A stretch of DNA of 64,000 bases from an uncultured Bacilli bacterium (lineage in GTDB: Bacteria; Bacillota_I; Bacilli_A; RF39; UBA660), in assembly GCA_934096265.1 (NCBI GenBank), contig CAKOLI010000001.1:124001-188000 (forward strand). The letters run 5' to 3'. Every line of letters starts with the position of its first letter. Position 1 is the first letter of the stretch. Under the pieces are notes generated by a model, which was not told where the DNA came from, searched no databases, and was given only the letters and a program-made list of their open reading frames with translations. A program made the position numbers and the translations under genes. Of this stretch, positions 50,601 through 64,000 are shown piece after piece.

Positions 50601-53600
50601 CAAAAAAGTATCTACTTGGGATGACGTACTATGGGAATTAGATACAAACAAAGAAAAAACTATAACATTCAAAATAGAAAGAAATAGTGAAATAAAAGAA
50701 ATAGAAGTAACACCCAAAAAAGTAATCCAAGATGATACAGAAAGCTATGTATATGGTATATCAAGAAATGTAAAAAGAGAAAAAGGCTTTCTAAATGCCA
50801 TAAATTATGCTACCGTTAAAACAAAATCATTATTTAGAATGATGTCTAACACCGTAAAAAGTCTATTCACAGGAAAAGTAGGTGTAAAAGATTTATCAGG
50901 CCCAGTTGGTATATATAACATAGTAGGTACCCAAGCCCAAGCGGGTTTAGAAAGCATAATATATCTAATTGCATTCCTATCCATAAACGTAGGCTTTATA
51001 AACCTAATACCATTACCCGCTTTTGACGGAGGAAGAATACTATTCTTAATAATTGAAAAAATAATAGGAAAACCATTAAATCCTAAAGTAGAAGGAATAA
51101 TACACACAGTAGGCTTCTTCCTACTAATATTACTAATGATATATGTAACATTTAATGATATACTTAAATTATTTTAAAATCATTGTCAATAACTAGAACT
51201 TATGATATAATTTTATACATAAGATATCTAAAAGTGATAGTGGTGTATATAAATCTATTACTTTAAATAATAGTTATTAAAACTATACTTTTAGTAATAG
51301 ATTTTTTATTTACGTCTTTATCTTCATCATAAAAAGGGAGTGTGTTATACATGGATAACAACAAAAAAGTATATCTAGTAATAGCCATAATATCCATAAT
51401 AATGTTAGCAATGGGAGTAACTACTGCGTGGTTTACTTGGAGAAGTAGTATTAATACAGATGTAACATTTAATGTAGAAGGCTTAGATATTACCTATACA
51501 GGAGATGCTAATATTCTAAATAAAAAGCTATATCCTACAGCCTCAATGACTAATACTGATAATATAATACATAATTTTAGTCTAGTAACAACATCAAATA
51601 TAGATATATATACTAAAATATCACTAGATATAATTAAGTTAGATGATAATTTAAAAGATGTATCATTTAGATGGGATTTATATAAAGAAAACACATCTAT
51701 TGCAAGTGGAGATATCAGCAGTGCTACAGTAGGTAGTGACTTACTACTTACTCCATATGAAAAAATAACTACAACTCCAACTAATTACACATTATATATC
51801 TGGATAGATGGAGAACACTACAATAACCCCCTTGCCATGGGAGGTAAAGAGTTTTACTTCAAATTAAAACTAGACGCAGGCCAACAAGACTATACAACAC
51901 AAAGTGATTGTTTTACATTTGATGAAACTACAGGTACTATAACAGGTTACTTATGCACAAAAGGAAATAGCAATAACCTACCTGAACTAACAGAAATAGT
52001 AATACCAAGAACCATAAATAACAAGGAAGTAACAATACTAAAATCATCAATCTTTCGTAATAAAGGTCTTACAAAAGTAGTCTTACCAACTACCTTAAAA
52101 ACAATTGAAGATGGATGCTTTGCCATAAATAATCTAAAAGAAATAATAATACCAGATGGTGTTACCAAAATAGGAGGTACCAGTTTCTGGGGAAACTCCT
52201 TAGAAAAAGTAAGTATTCCATCAACCGTCCTATCAATCGGAGGACAAGCCTTTAATAAGAATAACCTACCAGAAGAATATGCTTATATATATGCTAGAAA
52301 AGATGAAAACAAAGATGGTATTGCTGAGATAGATTATACCCAAATAGTAAGTTATGGGGGAACAAACACAAATATAGTAATACCAAATACTGTAAAAACT
52401 ATTGGCACACAAGCTTTCTATAGCACTAACATAAATACCATAACCATACCAGAAGGTGTTACTAACTTAGGATATGCTTCCCTTGCAAATAATAACCTGA
52501 CAAGTATAACTTTACCAGAAAGCATAACCAACATAGATACCTTAGCTCTTGCCAACAACAAATTAACTACCGTAACTATTCCTAAAAATGTAAAAGCAAT
52601 AGGAACACTTGCTTTTGAAGGAAACATTTTAACATCAATATATTTATCCAAAGATATAAGCAAAGACCTAAGAATAAACACAAAATCATTCATTGTAAAT
52701 GCCACTAATAATCCAAATCTACAAGTAATATATAACCTTGCTAACTTATCCCTAGATTGGAACTTAGCTATAACTGGTACATATGGCACCGCTTTCGTAA
52801 GTGGCACAGTAACAACCTCTGATGGAAGAACAATAACTATAACTACCAGTGAGTAAAGAGAGCTAAAAAAGCTCTTTTTTATACTAGCAATATTTATAAA
52901 AATAATATATACTAATACATAAGAGGTGACCAACTATGAGAAGTGTATATATTCATATTCCCTTTTGCAGCAACATATGTAGCTACTGTGATTTTGCTAA
53001 AGTATATTATAATAACAATATAGTAGAAAAATACTTAAAATCATTATCAAACGAAGTATCTAAAAGATATAAAAATAATCTAATAAACACTCTCTATATA
53101 GGAGGAGGAACACCCAGTAGTCTTAGTATAGAAAACTTATCTGTTTTATTTAAAATAATAAACAAACTAAACCTAACCAAAGACTGTGAAATAACATTTG
53201 AATGTAACATAGATGATACTACCTATGATAAATTACTATTCTTATATAATAATAATGTAAATAGATTAAGCTTTGGAATACAATCTTTTAATCCTAAATT
53301 ACTAAAAATACTAAATAGAACTCACACTAAAGAAGATATATATAGAGTAATTAACATGGCAAAAGAAATAGGATTTAAAAATATCAATGTAGATTTAATT
53401 TATGGTATTAACAAAGAAACAATAAATGATGTAAAAGAAGAACTAGATAACTTCTTATCTTTAAATATAAATCATATATCTACCTATGCTCTAATAATAG
53501 AACCAAACACCATACTAAGTAATAATAACTATAAAAATATAAATGAAGATACAGAATATAAAATGTATAAATATATAAATAAAACCCTTACTAAAAATAA

Positions 53601-56600
53601 CTATACTAACTATGAATTTGCTAACTATGCTAAAGATAATACTTATTCTAAACATAACCTAGTATATTGGAATAACCTAGAATACTATGGCTTTGGCCTA
53701 GGAGCAGTATCATATTTAAATAAAAGAAGAATAACTAATACTAGAAACTTAACTACATATTTAAAAAATAAATATATATATACTAATATATATGAAGATA
53801 AAAATACTACTATGAGTAACGAAATGATTCTAGGACTAAGAAAAATACAAGGAGTAAATGAAGATGAATTTTATAAAAAATATAATCTAAAAATTGAAGA
53901 TGTATTTGATATAAATAAACTCCTTCAAGATAGATTATTAATTAAAGAAAAAGGATATTTAAAAATAAATAAAGATTATCTCTATCTATCAAATGAAATT
54001 CTTGTTAATTTTATCATCTAACTATTTAAAAAAATATTAATTTGGTGTAAAATAATTATACAAGGAAGTGATACTATGTTACAACATACCATGCATAACA
54101 TAATAGATGCTATATGGCCACTTATAATTATTGTAATCGTAGTACTTACATCCTTTAGAATAATGGACATATTAATTAATAAAAAGAATTTTATATTATA
54201 TAAAGACTTAATGACAGTACTATTTATAATATATATAATATCTCTATTCTATATAGTAACATTCCAAGATGTTAACTATGGTAGTTCTAACTTTGTTCCA
54301 TTTAAAGAAATAAATAGATACACATTCTTATCTAATCTATTTATCAAAAATGTAATGGGTAACGTCTTACTATTTATCCCCTTTGGCTTCTTTACCGCAT
54401 ACTTTTTAAATACCAAAAAAATATTTCCCCCAATAATACTAACAATAATTACTTCAATAACCATAGAAACAGTTCAACTAAAAATCGGTAGAGTATTTGA
54501 TATAGATGATATCATTTTAAATGTTCTAGGGGGCATCTTTGGATTTATACTATTCATACTTTTTAGCTATATTAAAAAAATAATTCCTAAATACCTAAAA
54601 AAAGAATGGTTAATAAATATTATATTAAGTCTTCTTATTATATTAACCCTATATATAATATTACATATATAAAACTAGTCTATCATAGGAGGTATATCAT
54701 GTTTGAAATAGACAATATAAGTAGTAAAGAAATAGATACTACTAAATTAAAAGAATTTATAAACTTTGTTGTAACTAAAGAAAACTTAGAAGAAGCAATA
54801 TTTAATATTATCTTTGTAGATAATGAAGAAATAAAGAAAATTAACAAAGAATATAGAAACATAGATGCATACACAGATGTAATTAGCTTTGCCCTAGAAG
54901 ATAACGAAGATAATTATGAATGTGCATATAGAGTACTAGGAGATATATATATATCTATAGATAAAGCTATAGAACAAGCTAATCTATATAACCACAGCCT
55001 AGAAAGAGAAATATCTTTCTTAGCCATACATGGACTATTACATCTATTAGGATATGACCATATGGTAAAAACAGAAGAAGAAATAATGTTTAAAAAGCAA
55101 GAAGATTACTTAAATCTTTTTGGATTAAAGAGGTAATTATGAAAGAAAAATTAATTAAATTATTAGACTTATCTTACAGTCCATACTCAAACTTTAAAGT
55201 AAGTAGCATAGCCATTATGAAAGATGGTAAAGAATTCACAGGAGTTAATATAGAAAACGCTTCATACTCCGCGACTATATGTGCAGAAAGAGTAGCCATA
55301 TTTAAAGCAATATCAGAAGGTTATACTAAAAAAGATTTCCATAAACTATATGTAATGTCATCATCAAACAACATAACTCCTAGTTGCTTTATATGTAGAC
55401 AAGTAATTACAGAGTTCTTTGATAGTGAAAGTGAAATAATATTTATAACACCTACAGGAAAAACAGCAACCTACAAAGTAAAAGATGTCTGCCCACTACC
55501 ATTTAACTCATCAAGTCTAGAAGGATAAACAATGCAAGTCAAAGAAGGTTATACCTTAAATATACTAAAAGATGAAGATGGCATTATAAGAGTAATTATA
55601 AATAGTATTAATGATATCCTAGTATTAGAAGATACATTTGCATATATATTTCTAAGCGAATACAAATATATATTAAATTACATAGAAGCAAACTATAGTT
55701 TTAGACTAAAACAAATAGATAACGACTACGAAGCTCTAATCTATAAAATAGAAGATAAAAAAGGTAAACTAAAACCAAGATATATAACTAAAACAAAACA
55801 TAAAATTGTTGAGTACGTACTATATATGTTAAATACAAACTTAAAAGAAAGAGATAAGTTAAAACAAAACTTAACTCTAATAAAAAGGAAGTGATATAAT
55901 GAAAAGTGGCTTTGTTGGCTTAATAGGTCGTCCTAACGTAGGCAAATCTACACTAATGAATAGCATCCTTGGTAAAAAGGTAGCTATTACCTCAAGCAAA
56001 CCTCAAACTACTAGAAATATTATTCAAGGAATATATAATGAAGAAGATACCCAAATAATCTTTGTAGACACTCCAGGTATTCATAAACCACAGTCTAAAC
56101 TAGGTAAATTTCTAAATGAAGAAGCATTCTTCTCTATAAATGATGTAGATGTAATACTATTTGTAACAGATGTATCAGTTCCTCTAGGTAAAGGAGATCA
56201 ATATATAATTAATCTATTTAAAGAAATAACCACTCCTGTAATCTTAGTTCTAAATAAAATAGATAAACTACCTAAAGAAGAAATATTACTAAAAATAGAT
56301 GAATACAAAGATTTATATAACTTCACAGAAATAGTACCAATATCTTCTATAAAAAAAGATAACATCGATAGATTAATCGAAGTACTAAAAAAATATTTAA
56401 AAGATAACATTAGGTACTTTGATAAAAATACATATACATCTAGTCCTATAAACTTCATTATAAGTGAATTAATAAGAGAGAAAGTATTTAACTTAACAGA
56501 AGAAGAAATACCTCACACCATAGCGACATACATAGAAAATATAGAAGACAAAAACAATGCCGTCACCATAAACGGTGTAATAGTAACAGATAGAGAAAAC

Positions 56601-59600
56601 ATAAAAAAAATAATCATAGGCAAACAAGGCTCCATGATTAAAGAAATAGGCACACAAGCAAGAAAAGATATAGAATCATTACTAGGAAAAAAAGTATACT
56701 TAGAACTATTCGTAAAAGTAATACCTAAATGGAGAGATAAAGAAAGATATTTAAAAGAATTAGGATTTAGAAAGAGCGATTTTGAATAACTTTAAATAAA
56801 ATGACCATAATGATAATAGGTGATAATATGAATAAGAAAGATTTATGGAATTTATTTAAACAAACAGGCAAAATCGAATACTATCTTGATTATAAAAATA
56901 AAAGAAAGTAGAGAAAACATGATTAGAAAAGTAGAAGGCATAGTTATAAAAGAAACAGACTATAAAGAAACAAGTAAAATAATAAATATCTTTACTAAAG
57001 AAGGTATCATTGGCATATTAGCAAAAGGGGCAAAAAGATTAAAAAGCCCCTTCGTAGGAGCTACTAGCAAACTAACATACGCCTATTTTCATATAAACTA
57101 TAAAGAAAATAGCATGTCTACTTTAATAGAAGTAGATATCATAGATACATTAAAAAATTTAAAAAAAGATATAACCAAAATTAGTTATGCTTCCTTTATA
57201 ACTGACCTTACTTATCAAGTATATAAACACGAAAACAACAACTCTCTATACGAACTATATAAAAGCAGCATCATTAAAATTAATGAAGGCTACGACCCCC
57301 TTGTCATAACAAACATCCTAGAATTAAAATACTTAGACTATTTAGGAATAAGACCCATTATTTCTAAATGTGTCATATGTGGCAAAGATAAAAACATAAT
57401 AACAATATCCAGTTATAAAGGTGGATACATATGTAAATCATGCCATACCAACGAAAAAATTATAAGCCTAAAAGCTCTAAAGCTAATTAAGATGTTTTAT
57501 TACATAGACATATCTAAAATTACCAAAACAGATATAAGTGCTAATGTAAAAAAAGAAATCAATACTTTTATAGATGAATACTATGACAGATATGCAGGAT
57601 TATACTTAAAAAGTAAAAGCTTTTTAAATAACCTATCTAAAGCTAACATTATCTAAATTCTAAAAGTATATTATACAACATATTGATATAGATATCATCA
57701 TAAAATCTACAAGATTATTTTTAGAAGAAGCTAACTAGAAGTTATGAGTTAGTTTCTTTTTTATATCTTCTTAACCTACAAAAAAAGAAGAAATCAACTC
57801 AAGTTAATTCCTTCATTATACAATTAATCTAGCTAATTTTAAAAAATGTATTATACTAACAATTAATTAAAATCAACTAAAAAAATTATATATCATTTTT
57901 TATAAATATCAACAAAAACTAAAAAATATAAATTTATCTATTTTACACATATCCTTTCTTTTTTCTTATAAATATTATATAATTGTAATAGAAAGAGGCG
58001 ATATCATGAAGAAAGTTGTTGTATTAGGAGGAGGAACTGGCCTATCAGTACTCCTAAAAGGACTAAAAGAGTTTCCCGTAGATATCACCGCGATTGTTAC
58101 TGTATCAGATGATGGCAGATCAACAGGCAGACTAAGAAGTGAATTCAATATCCCAGCAGTAGGGGACTTAAGAAATGTCTTAGCATCCCTATCCAAAGAA
58201 GAACCTCTAGTAGAAGAACTACTTCAATACCGCTTTCAAACAAGCAGTGACCTAAACAACCATGCCCTAGGAAACCTTCTTTTAACAGCTCTCTACAATA
58301 TAACAGGCAACCTAACCAAATCAATGGAATCCCTAGGCAGAATATTAAATATAAAAGGTAGAATATTACCTCTTACCGAAGACAAAGCTACCTTAATCGC
58401 ACACACCAAAGATAATGAAACCATAATAGGTGAATCTAACATCACCAAAGCGGGAAAAGTAATAACCAAACTAGAATACCAAAAAGAAATAAAAGTAACC
58501 AAAGAAGTAAAAAAAGCAATTAAAGAAGCAGACTTAATCATTTTTGGTATAGGTAGTCTATATACAAGCATTCTTCCTAATATCATAAATAGTGAAATAA
58601 GACAGTGCCTAATAAACTCAAAAGGCAAAAAAATGTATATATGTAACGCAATGACTGAACACGGAGAAACAGACAACTTCAAAGTATCTGACTGTATCAA
58701 AACAATAAATAACTACATAAAAGATAACTTCATAGAAGTAGTCATCGCTAACTCTAAAAAAATAGATAGCAAAATAAAAAAAATATACAAAGAAAAAGAA
58801 TACAGTACCCCAATAGAAATAGATAGTGAAAACATAAAAAAACTAAACGTAGAACTTATTAGTGATGAATTAATAGTAATTAAAAATAACCAAGTAAGAC
58901 ATAACAGTCTAAAAACAGCCTTCCTAATATTTTCATACCTAATGAATGGAGAATAATTATGAGTTTTTCAATGGATATAAAACAAGAAGTAACCAAACTA
59001 GATAGCACCAAAACTGAATATATAAGTGAACTTTCTGCAATAGTAAGAAATACATCTATAATTACCTCATCTAGCCTCGTAATCAACCTAGAAAACAACT
59101 CTGTAGCAAGAAGAATATATAAACTATTTAAAAACGTATATGGAGTAACACCCATAATCACAGTAAGAAAAAGATATAACTTTAATAAAAATCTAAACTA
59201 CATACTAGAAATAAAACACAAAGTAGATAAAATATTAAAAGACCTATCTATATTAGATGATCACTCTAAATATATGAATATACCTAAAAACTATATAATA
59301 TCAGACGAAGAAGAAATTCGTGCCTACCTAAGAGGAGTCTTTATATCAGTAGGAAGTGTAAACGACCCTAAAACATCCAGATACCACTTAGAACTAAGCC
59401 TAGATAACTTAGAATATGCTAAATTTATAAATAACTTACTAAATAAACATTACCTAAATAGCAAAATATTAAAAAGAGAAAAATGTTACATGGTATATAT
59501 AAAAGAAGCAGAAAAAATAAGTGACTTTCTAAGAATAATTAAAGCATATAATGCTGTGATGTACTATGAAGATATAAGAATTTATAGAGACCATAAAAAC

Positions 59601-62600
59601 ATGACAAATAGATTAAATAACTGTGAACAAGCTAACATAGACAAAATCTTTATAACATCAAACAAACAAATAAAAGATATAAACATCATAAAAGAAAATG
59701 ATATGTTAGATTTACTAGATGATAAATTACTAGAAGCTATAAACTACAGATTAAAATATCCAGAAACCTCCCTACAAGAACTAAGCGAAATAATTACAAT
59801 AGAAACAGGTAATAAAATAACCAAATCAGGACTTAACCACCGCTTTAGAAAAATAAAAGATATAGCTACTAACATAAAACAAAACTAATTTACAAACATT
59901 TTAATAAAAATACTTGCAACTTATAACTACTTGTGTTATTATTAGTACATAAGATAAGTGAGTTAAAAAATACCAAAAAATTCACAAATTTTAGATAAAA
60001 ATTAATAAGATTTTAGGAGTTGATAGTGATGAGCAAAGTTAACCAAAAGTGCCCTAAAACCCATATTTTACTAGGGGGGCAATTACAAAGCCTTATAAAT
60101 AAAGGGCTTAAGCCTCATTTTAACTATCAAAAAAATCATAAAAAAATATATAAATCTATATTAGAGATATAGCAGTTTTGCTATATTCTTTAATGTAGAT
60201 TTTTTTTTAATATTTAAATAGGAGGAATTATTATGAATAATAACAAGAGAGTATATTTAATAATAGGGGTAATAACTATTACTATGCTAATAATGGGAGT
60301 AACCACTGCGTGGTTTACTTGGAGAAGTAGTATTAATACAGATGTAACATTTAATGTAGAAGGCTTAGATATTACCTATACAGGAGATGCTAATATTCTA
60401 AATAAAAAGCTATATCCTACAGCCTCGATGACTAATACAGATAATGTAATACATAAATTTAGTCTAGTAACAACATCTAATATAGATATATATACTAAAA
60501 TATCACTAGATATAATAAAACTAGATGATAACTTAAAAGATGTATCATTTAGATGGGATTTATATAAAGAAGATACATCTATTGCTAGTGGTAACTTTAC
60601 CACTGCTACAGTAGGAAGTAATATGCTACTAACACCATATGAAATGATAACAACAACACCAACTAACTACACATTATATATCTGGATAGATGGAGAAAAC
60701 TACAGTAACCCAATAGCCATGGGAGGCAAAGAATTTAACTTTAAACTAAAACTAGAAGCAGGGCAACAAGCATACGTAACACCTAGTACATGTTTTACGT
60801 ACTTGGATAATTATGAATATACAATTAATGAAACTACATGTTTAAGTATTTATGGCAATTTATTCAATACATATTTAGGAAGCGATGCTGGAGAAATGAT
60901 ATGCAAAGGAAACAAAGAAAAATATGGAGACCTTATAACCTTAACAAATGCCTACGGTGTTAGCAAAGACCAGTTAATTAGTCAAGGAGTAATAACAATA
61001 AGTGATGGAAACAAAAATGGCAATGGTACTATAAGTATAGTGAATTATACTTGTGGTGGAACTGCAGACTCTACTTCAAAAGGAGAATACATGGATGTAG
61101 TAGTACCAGAAACTATAGATAGTAAATCTGTTACTAGAATAGGTGCAATGTCTTTCGCAGGTTATGACTTAGAGGGAAATGCCAAGACGGGGACATTAAT
61201 AAACTCTGTGCTAATACCTGACTCTGTTATCGCAATAGAAACAACTGCTTTTTGGAAAAATAACCTTGTTGATGCAACTATTTCAAATAATGTAAATTCA
61301 ATAGGCAACTACGCTTTTTATAACAATAAATTAACAAACGTAATTATTCCAAACAGTGTGACCATAATAGGAGATAATGCTTTTCAAAATAACAATTTAA
61401 CAAATATAAGTATTTCAGAAAATGTAACTTCAATAGGAGACTATGCCTTCGCTAACAACAATAGCCTAACAACTGTATATATAAACCAAAATTCCAAATT
61501 AAGCATAATAGGTAAGCAATCATTATACTCTGCTAGCTTAACTACAATATATAATCTAGGTAGTAAGTCATTAGATTGGAATTATGCTATAAATGGTTCA
61601 TCAGGCACCGCTTTCGTAAGTGGTACAATAACTACTACTGATGGAAGAACAGTAACCATCACTACCAAAGAATAACATAAGAAAATAAGTAGTCACCCTT
61701 ACTACTTATTTCTTTTTATATATATAAGATATGGAGCCCTAGGATTAGGAGTATTATGATATTCTTCTATACAAAATCCATCTATCTTTAATTTTAAAAT
61801 AGCTCTAGCTTCCTTAACACCCTCTTCATGAGGATACACTACCACTAATATAAATCCCTTATTATTTAATAACTTAATACCACTCATAATACTAGCTATA
61901 GTACTATCTTTCTTAGTAACAATACTCTTATCCCCATTAGGTAAATATCCCAAATTATATACAATTGCACTAACTTTACCTTCCATATCCCTTAACTCAT
62001 CATATATATACTCATGACTCTTATTAAATAGAGTATAGTTAGTAATATTATTATCATCTAATAACTTCTTTGTATTATAAATAGCCTTGCTCTGAATATC
62101 AAAACCATATACATATCCTTTTCTTACAATATTAGCTAAATACAACGTATCATTCCCATTTCCTACAGTAGCATCTACGACAATATCTGATACACATATA
62201 TTCTTATCTAATATCCTTCTAAATTCATTTAACACACACTTTTTAAATCCTTGATATGTTCCTCTTCTTTCTAACTCTTTATCTATATCATTTAAAACTC
62301 CAAACTTCTTAACTAACCAAGAAGGTTCTATCAAATCATCAATCTTAGGATCAGCGGTTATCCTATGAATAACCACCTTGGGACTTAAAAGCTCTAACTG
62401 GTCACATACAATATTAATATATTCTTCTTTAGATAACATATGAAAATGTTCTTCTTCATACATCTTATGAAGCTTAGTACCCTTAATAATATTTAACATA
62501 TGTATCTTTATTCCATCTATCTTTAACTTATCTAAATACCTAACAGTATCTAACATCATTTCCTTACTCTCATATGGAAGACCATTTATAATATGAACAA

Positions 62601-64000
62601 CAACATTAATATTCCTCTTTTTAAGCTTATCCACCATATCCCTAAAGCACTCTAAACTATGACACCTATTAATAAGCTTACTAGTTTCCTCATGAATAGT
62701 TTGAAGCCCTAACTCTACCGTCAAAAAAGTCCTCTTATTAACTTCATCTAAATAATCTAACACATCATCATCTATACAATCACACCTAGTTGCAATAGAT
62801 ATACCAACCACATCAGGAAGATTAAGTACAGACTCATACTTTTTTCTTAAAACACATACAGGAGCATAAGTATTACTATGAGCTTGAAAATACGGTATAT
62901 ATTTAGCATCCTTCCACTTACCTTTAAGTACCTCTTTAATCTTATTAAACTGTGTAACTAAATCATCATGAACATCTCCCCCGAATTCAGCGGACCCACT
63001 AGAAGAACAATATATACATCCTCCTATACCTACCTTACCATCAATATTAGGACAACTAAACCCAGCATTTAAACTAACTTTACATACCTTAGAATTAAAC
63101 TTATTCTTATAAAAATAATTTAATGTATGATACCTCTTATTATCTAAACTATATTTAAACATAAAATCACATCCATAAGTATTATAACATCAAATTAATT
63201 TCTTTACACATAATAAATATATTTTTATCTAAATAATCCATACTACTAATAGGTGATACTATGGATAATTACAAAAAATACAATATCTTTCTTGGAATAT
63301 CTTCCTTATCAAGAAGCATACTAGATATATTTTCATCAGTATTCCTATACCAAAAAGGCTACAGTATCAAAAACATAATGCTCTTCTATGCTATCTTATA
63401 CTTATTTGGTATAATAGTAAACATTATCTCTCTAAGAATAGTTAAATATATAAATGGTAAATATATATTAATACTATCATCACTATTATTTGTCTATTCT
63501 TTCTATTACTTTAACACTATCTCTAACAATATAACTAATTTAATAATATTTAGCTTATTACTATCAACATCATCATACATGTATCACTCCATGAGACACT
63601 ACTACGCTATGGAAATACTTCCTAAAGAAAATAAATCTAGTAAAACATTCTTAATACTAATAATTAGCTACATACCATTAATAATATCTCCATATATAGG
63701 AGGATTTATAACTGATAAATATGGACTATATATAACCATGATAATAAGTGGAATACTATCTTTAATAGGCATAATCCCTATCCTTAAAATAAATATATAT
63801 AAAAACCTATTCAAAGAAAACAAAATAACCAAAGTACTAAAACAAATCCCACGTAGTAAAATGACCTTCTTCATCCTAGAACAATTTAAAGTAATATTTA
63901 TCACCCTTCAACCTCTATATCTATACTTATATATAAATAAAGATTTAAAATACGTAGGTATCTTTAACATAATACTAGGTATAGCATCATTAATATGCAT

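Overview
The window is about 64 kb of very AT-rich DNA from a walled, low-GC Gram-positive bacterium. It uses the standard bacterial code: genes end in TAA/TAG, occasionally TGA, and Trp is TGG. Gene content and gene order are Bacilli-like: infC-rpmI-rplT, radC-mreCD-spoIVFAB-rplU-prp-rpmA, uppS-cdsA-rseP, ybeY-cdd-era-yqzL-recO and yvcK-whiA. Several of these neighbourhoods are reduced: there is no mreB between radC and mreC, no dxr between cdsA and rseP, and no rapZ before yvcK. Short intergenic gaps, gene fusions and extreme AT richness fit a host-associated reduced-genome Bacilli lineage (RF39-like 'Tenericutes' relatives are my guess, not shown by the sequence alone).

Layout. 1-3.7 kb is an accessory stretch: the 3' end of an aminoacyl-tRNA synthetase, a decayed acyl-CoA-ligase-like gene, two double-XRE regulators, two small membrane proteins and an IS481-type insertion sequence with a frameshifted transposase. 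3.7-5.2 kb is the infC-rpmI-rplT operon with a structured leader. 5.3-10.6 kb holds a GH31-like protein that appears to lack its catalytic acid, and a T-box leader driving a small membrane protein and leuS. 10.7-13.0 kb is a compact flavin-based extracellular electron transfer locus (ApbE/FmnB, EetA-like, EetB-like and an FMN-binding lipoprotein). 13-21 kb contains rodA, an ORF joining YidD to a metal-ABC-type lipoprotein, a ClpX-like AAA+ ATPase, lexA with a divergent SOS-controlled micro-membrane-protein, an SDR and a DUF1015 protein.

21-33 kb is rich in envelope genes: a 1023-residue Cys-rich surface protein, a polysaccharide deacetylase, a phospholipid block (PlsC, acyl-CoA-ligase-like AMP-binding enzyme, PgsA-PlsC fusion), a 643-residue prepilin-like protein with Ig-like repeats and a Cys-rich end, and several small lipoproteins. 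33-42 kb is core: radC, mreC, mreD, spoIVFA/FB-like genes, rplU-prp-rpmA with an L21-type leader, a dCMP-deaminase-like protein, lepA and an RNB exonuclease. 42-45 kb encodes a cohesin/dockerin-like anchored surface protein and a Met-rich repeat protein. 45-51 kb covers trmB, murG-murB-ftsQ and uppS-cdsA-rseP. 51-61.7 kb is core genes (hemW, vanZ-like, ybeY, cdd, era, yqzL, recO, yvcK, whiA) flanked by two recently duplicated surface-protein genes with near-identical N-terminal halves, different middles and similar leader terminators. The window ends with a fused MnmL-MnmM-type tRNA modification enzyme and the start of an MFS-like transporter.

The most unusual items are the minimal electron-transfer locus, the LexA-controlled 44-residue membrane protein, the protein fusions (YidD with a binding protein, PgsA with PlsC, MnmL with MnmM), the giant pseudopilin-like protein, the duplicated surface-protein pair, and a structured leader with a 47-codon ORF at about 60.0 kb. 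No tRNA, rRNA or CRISPR array was seen.
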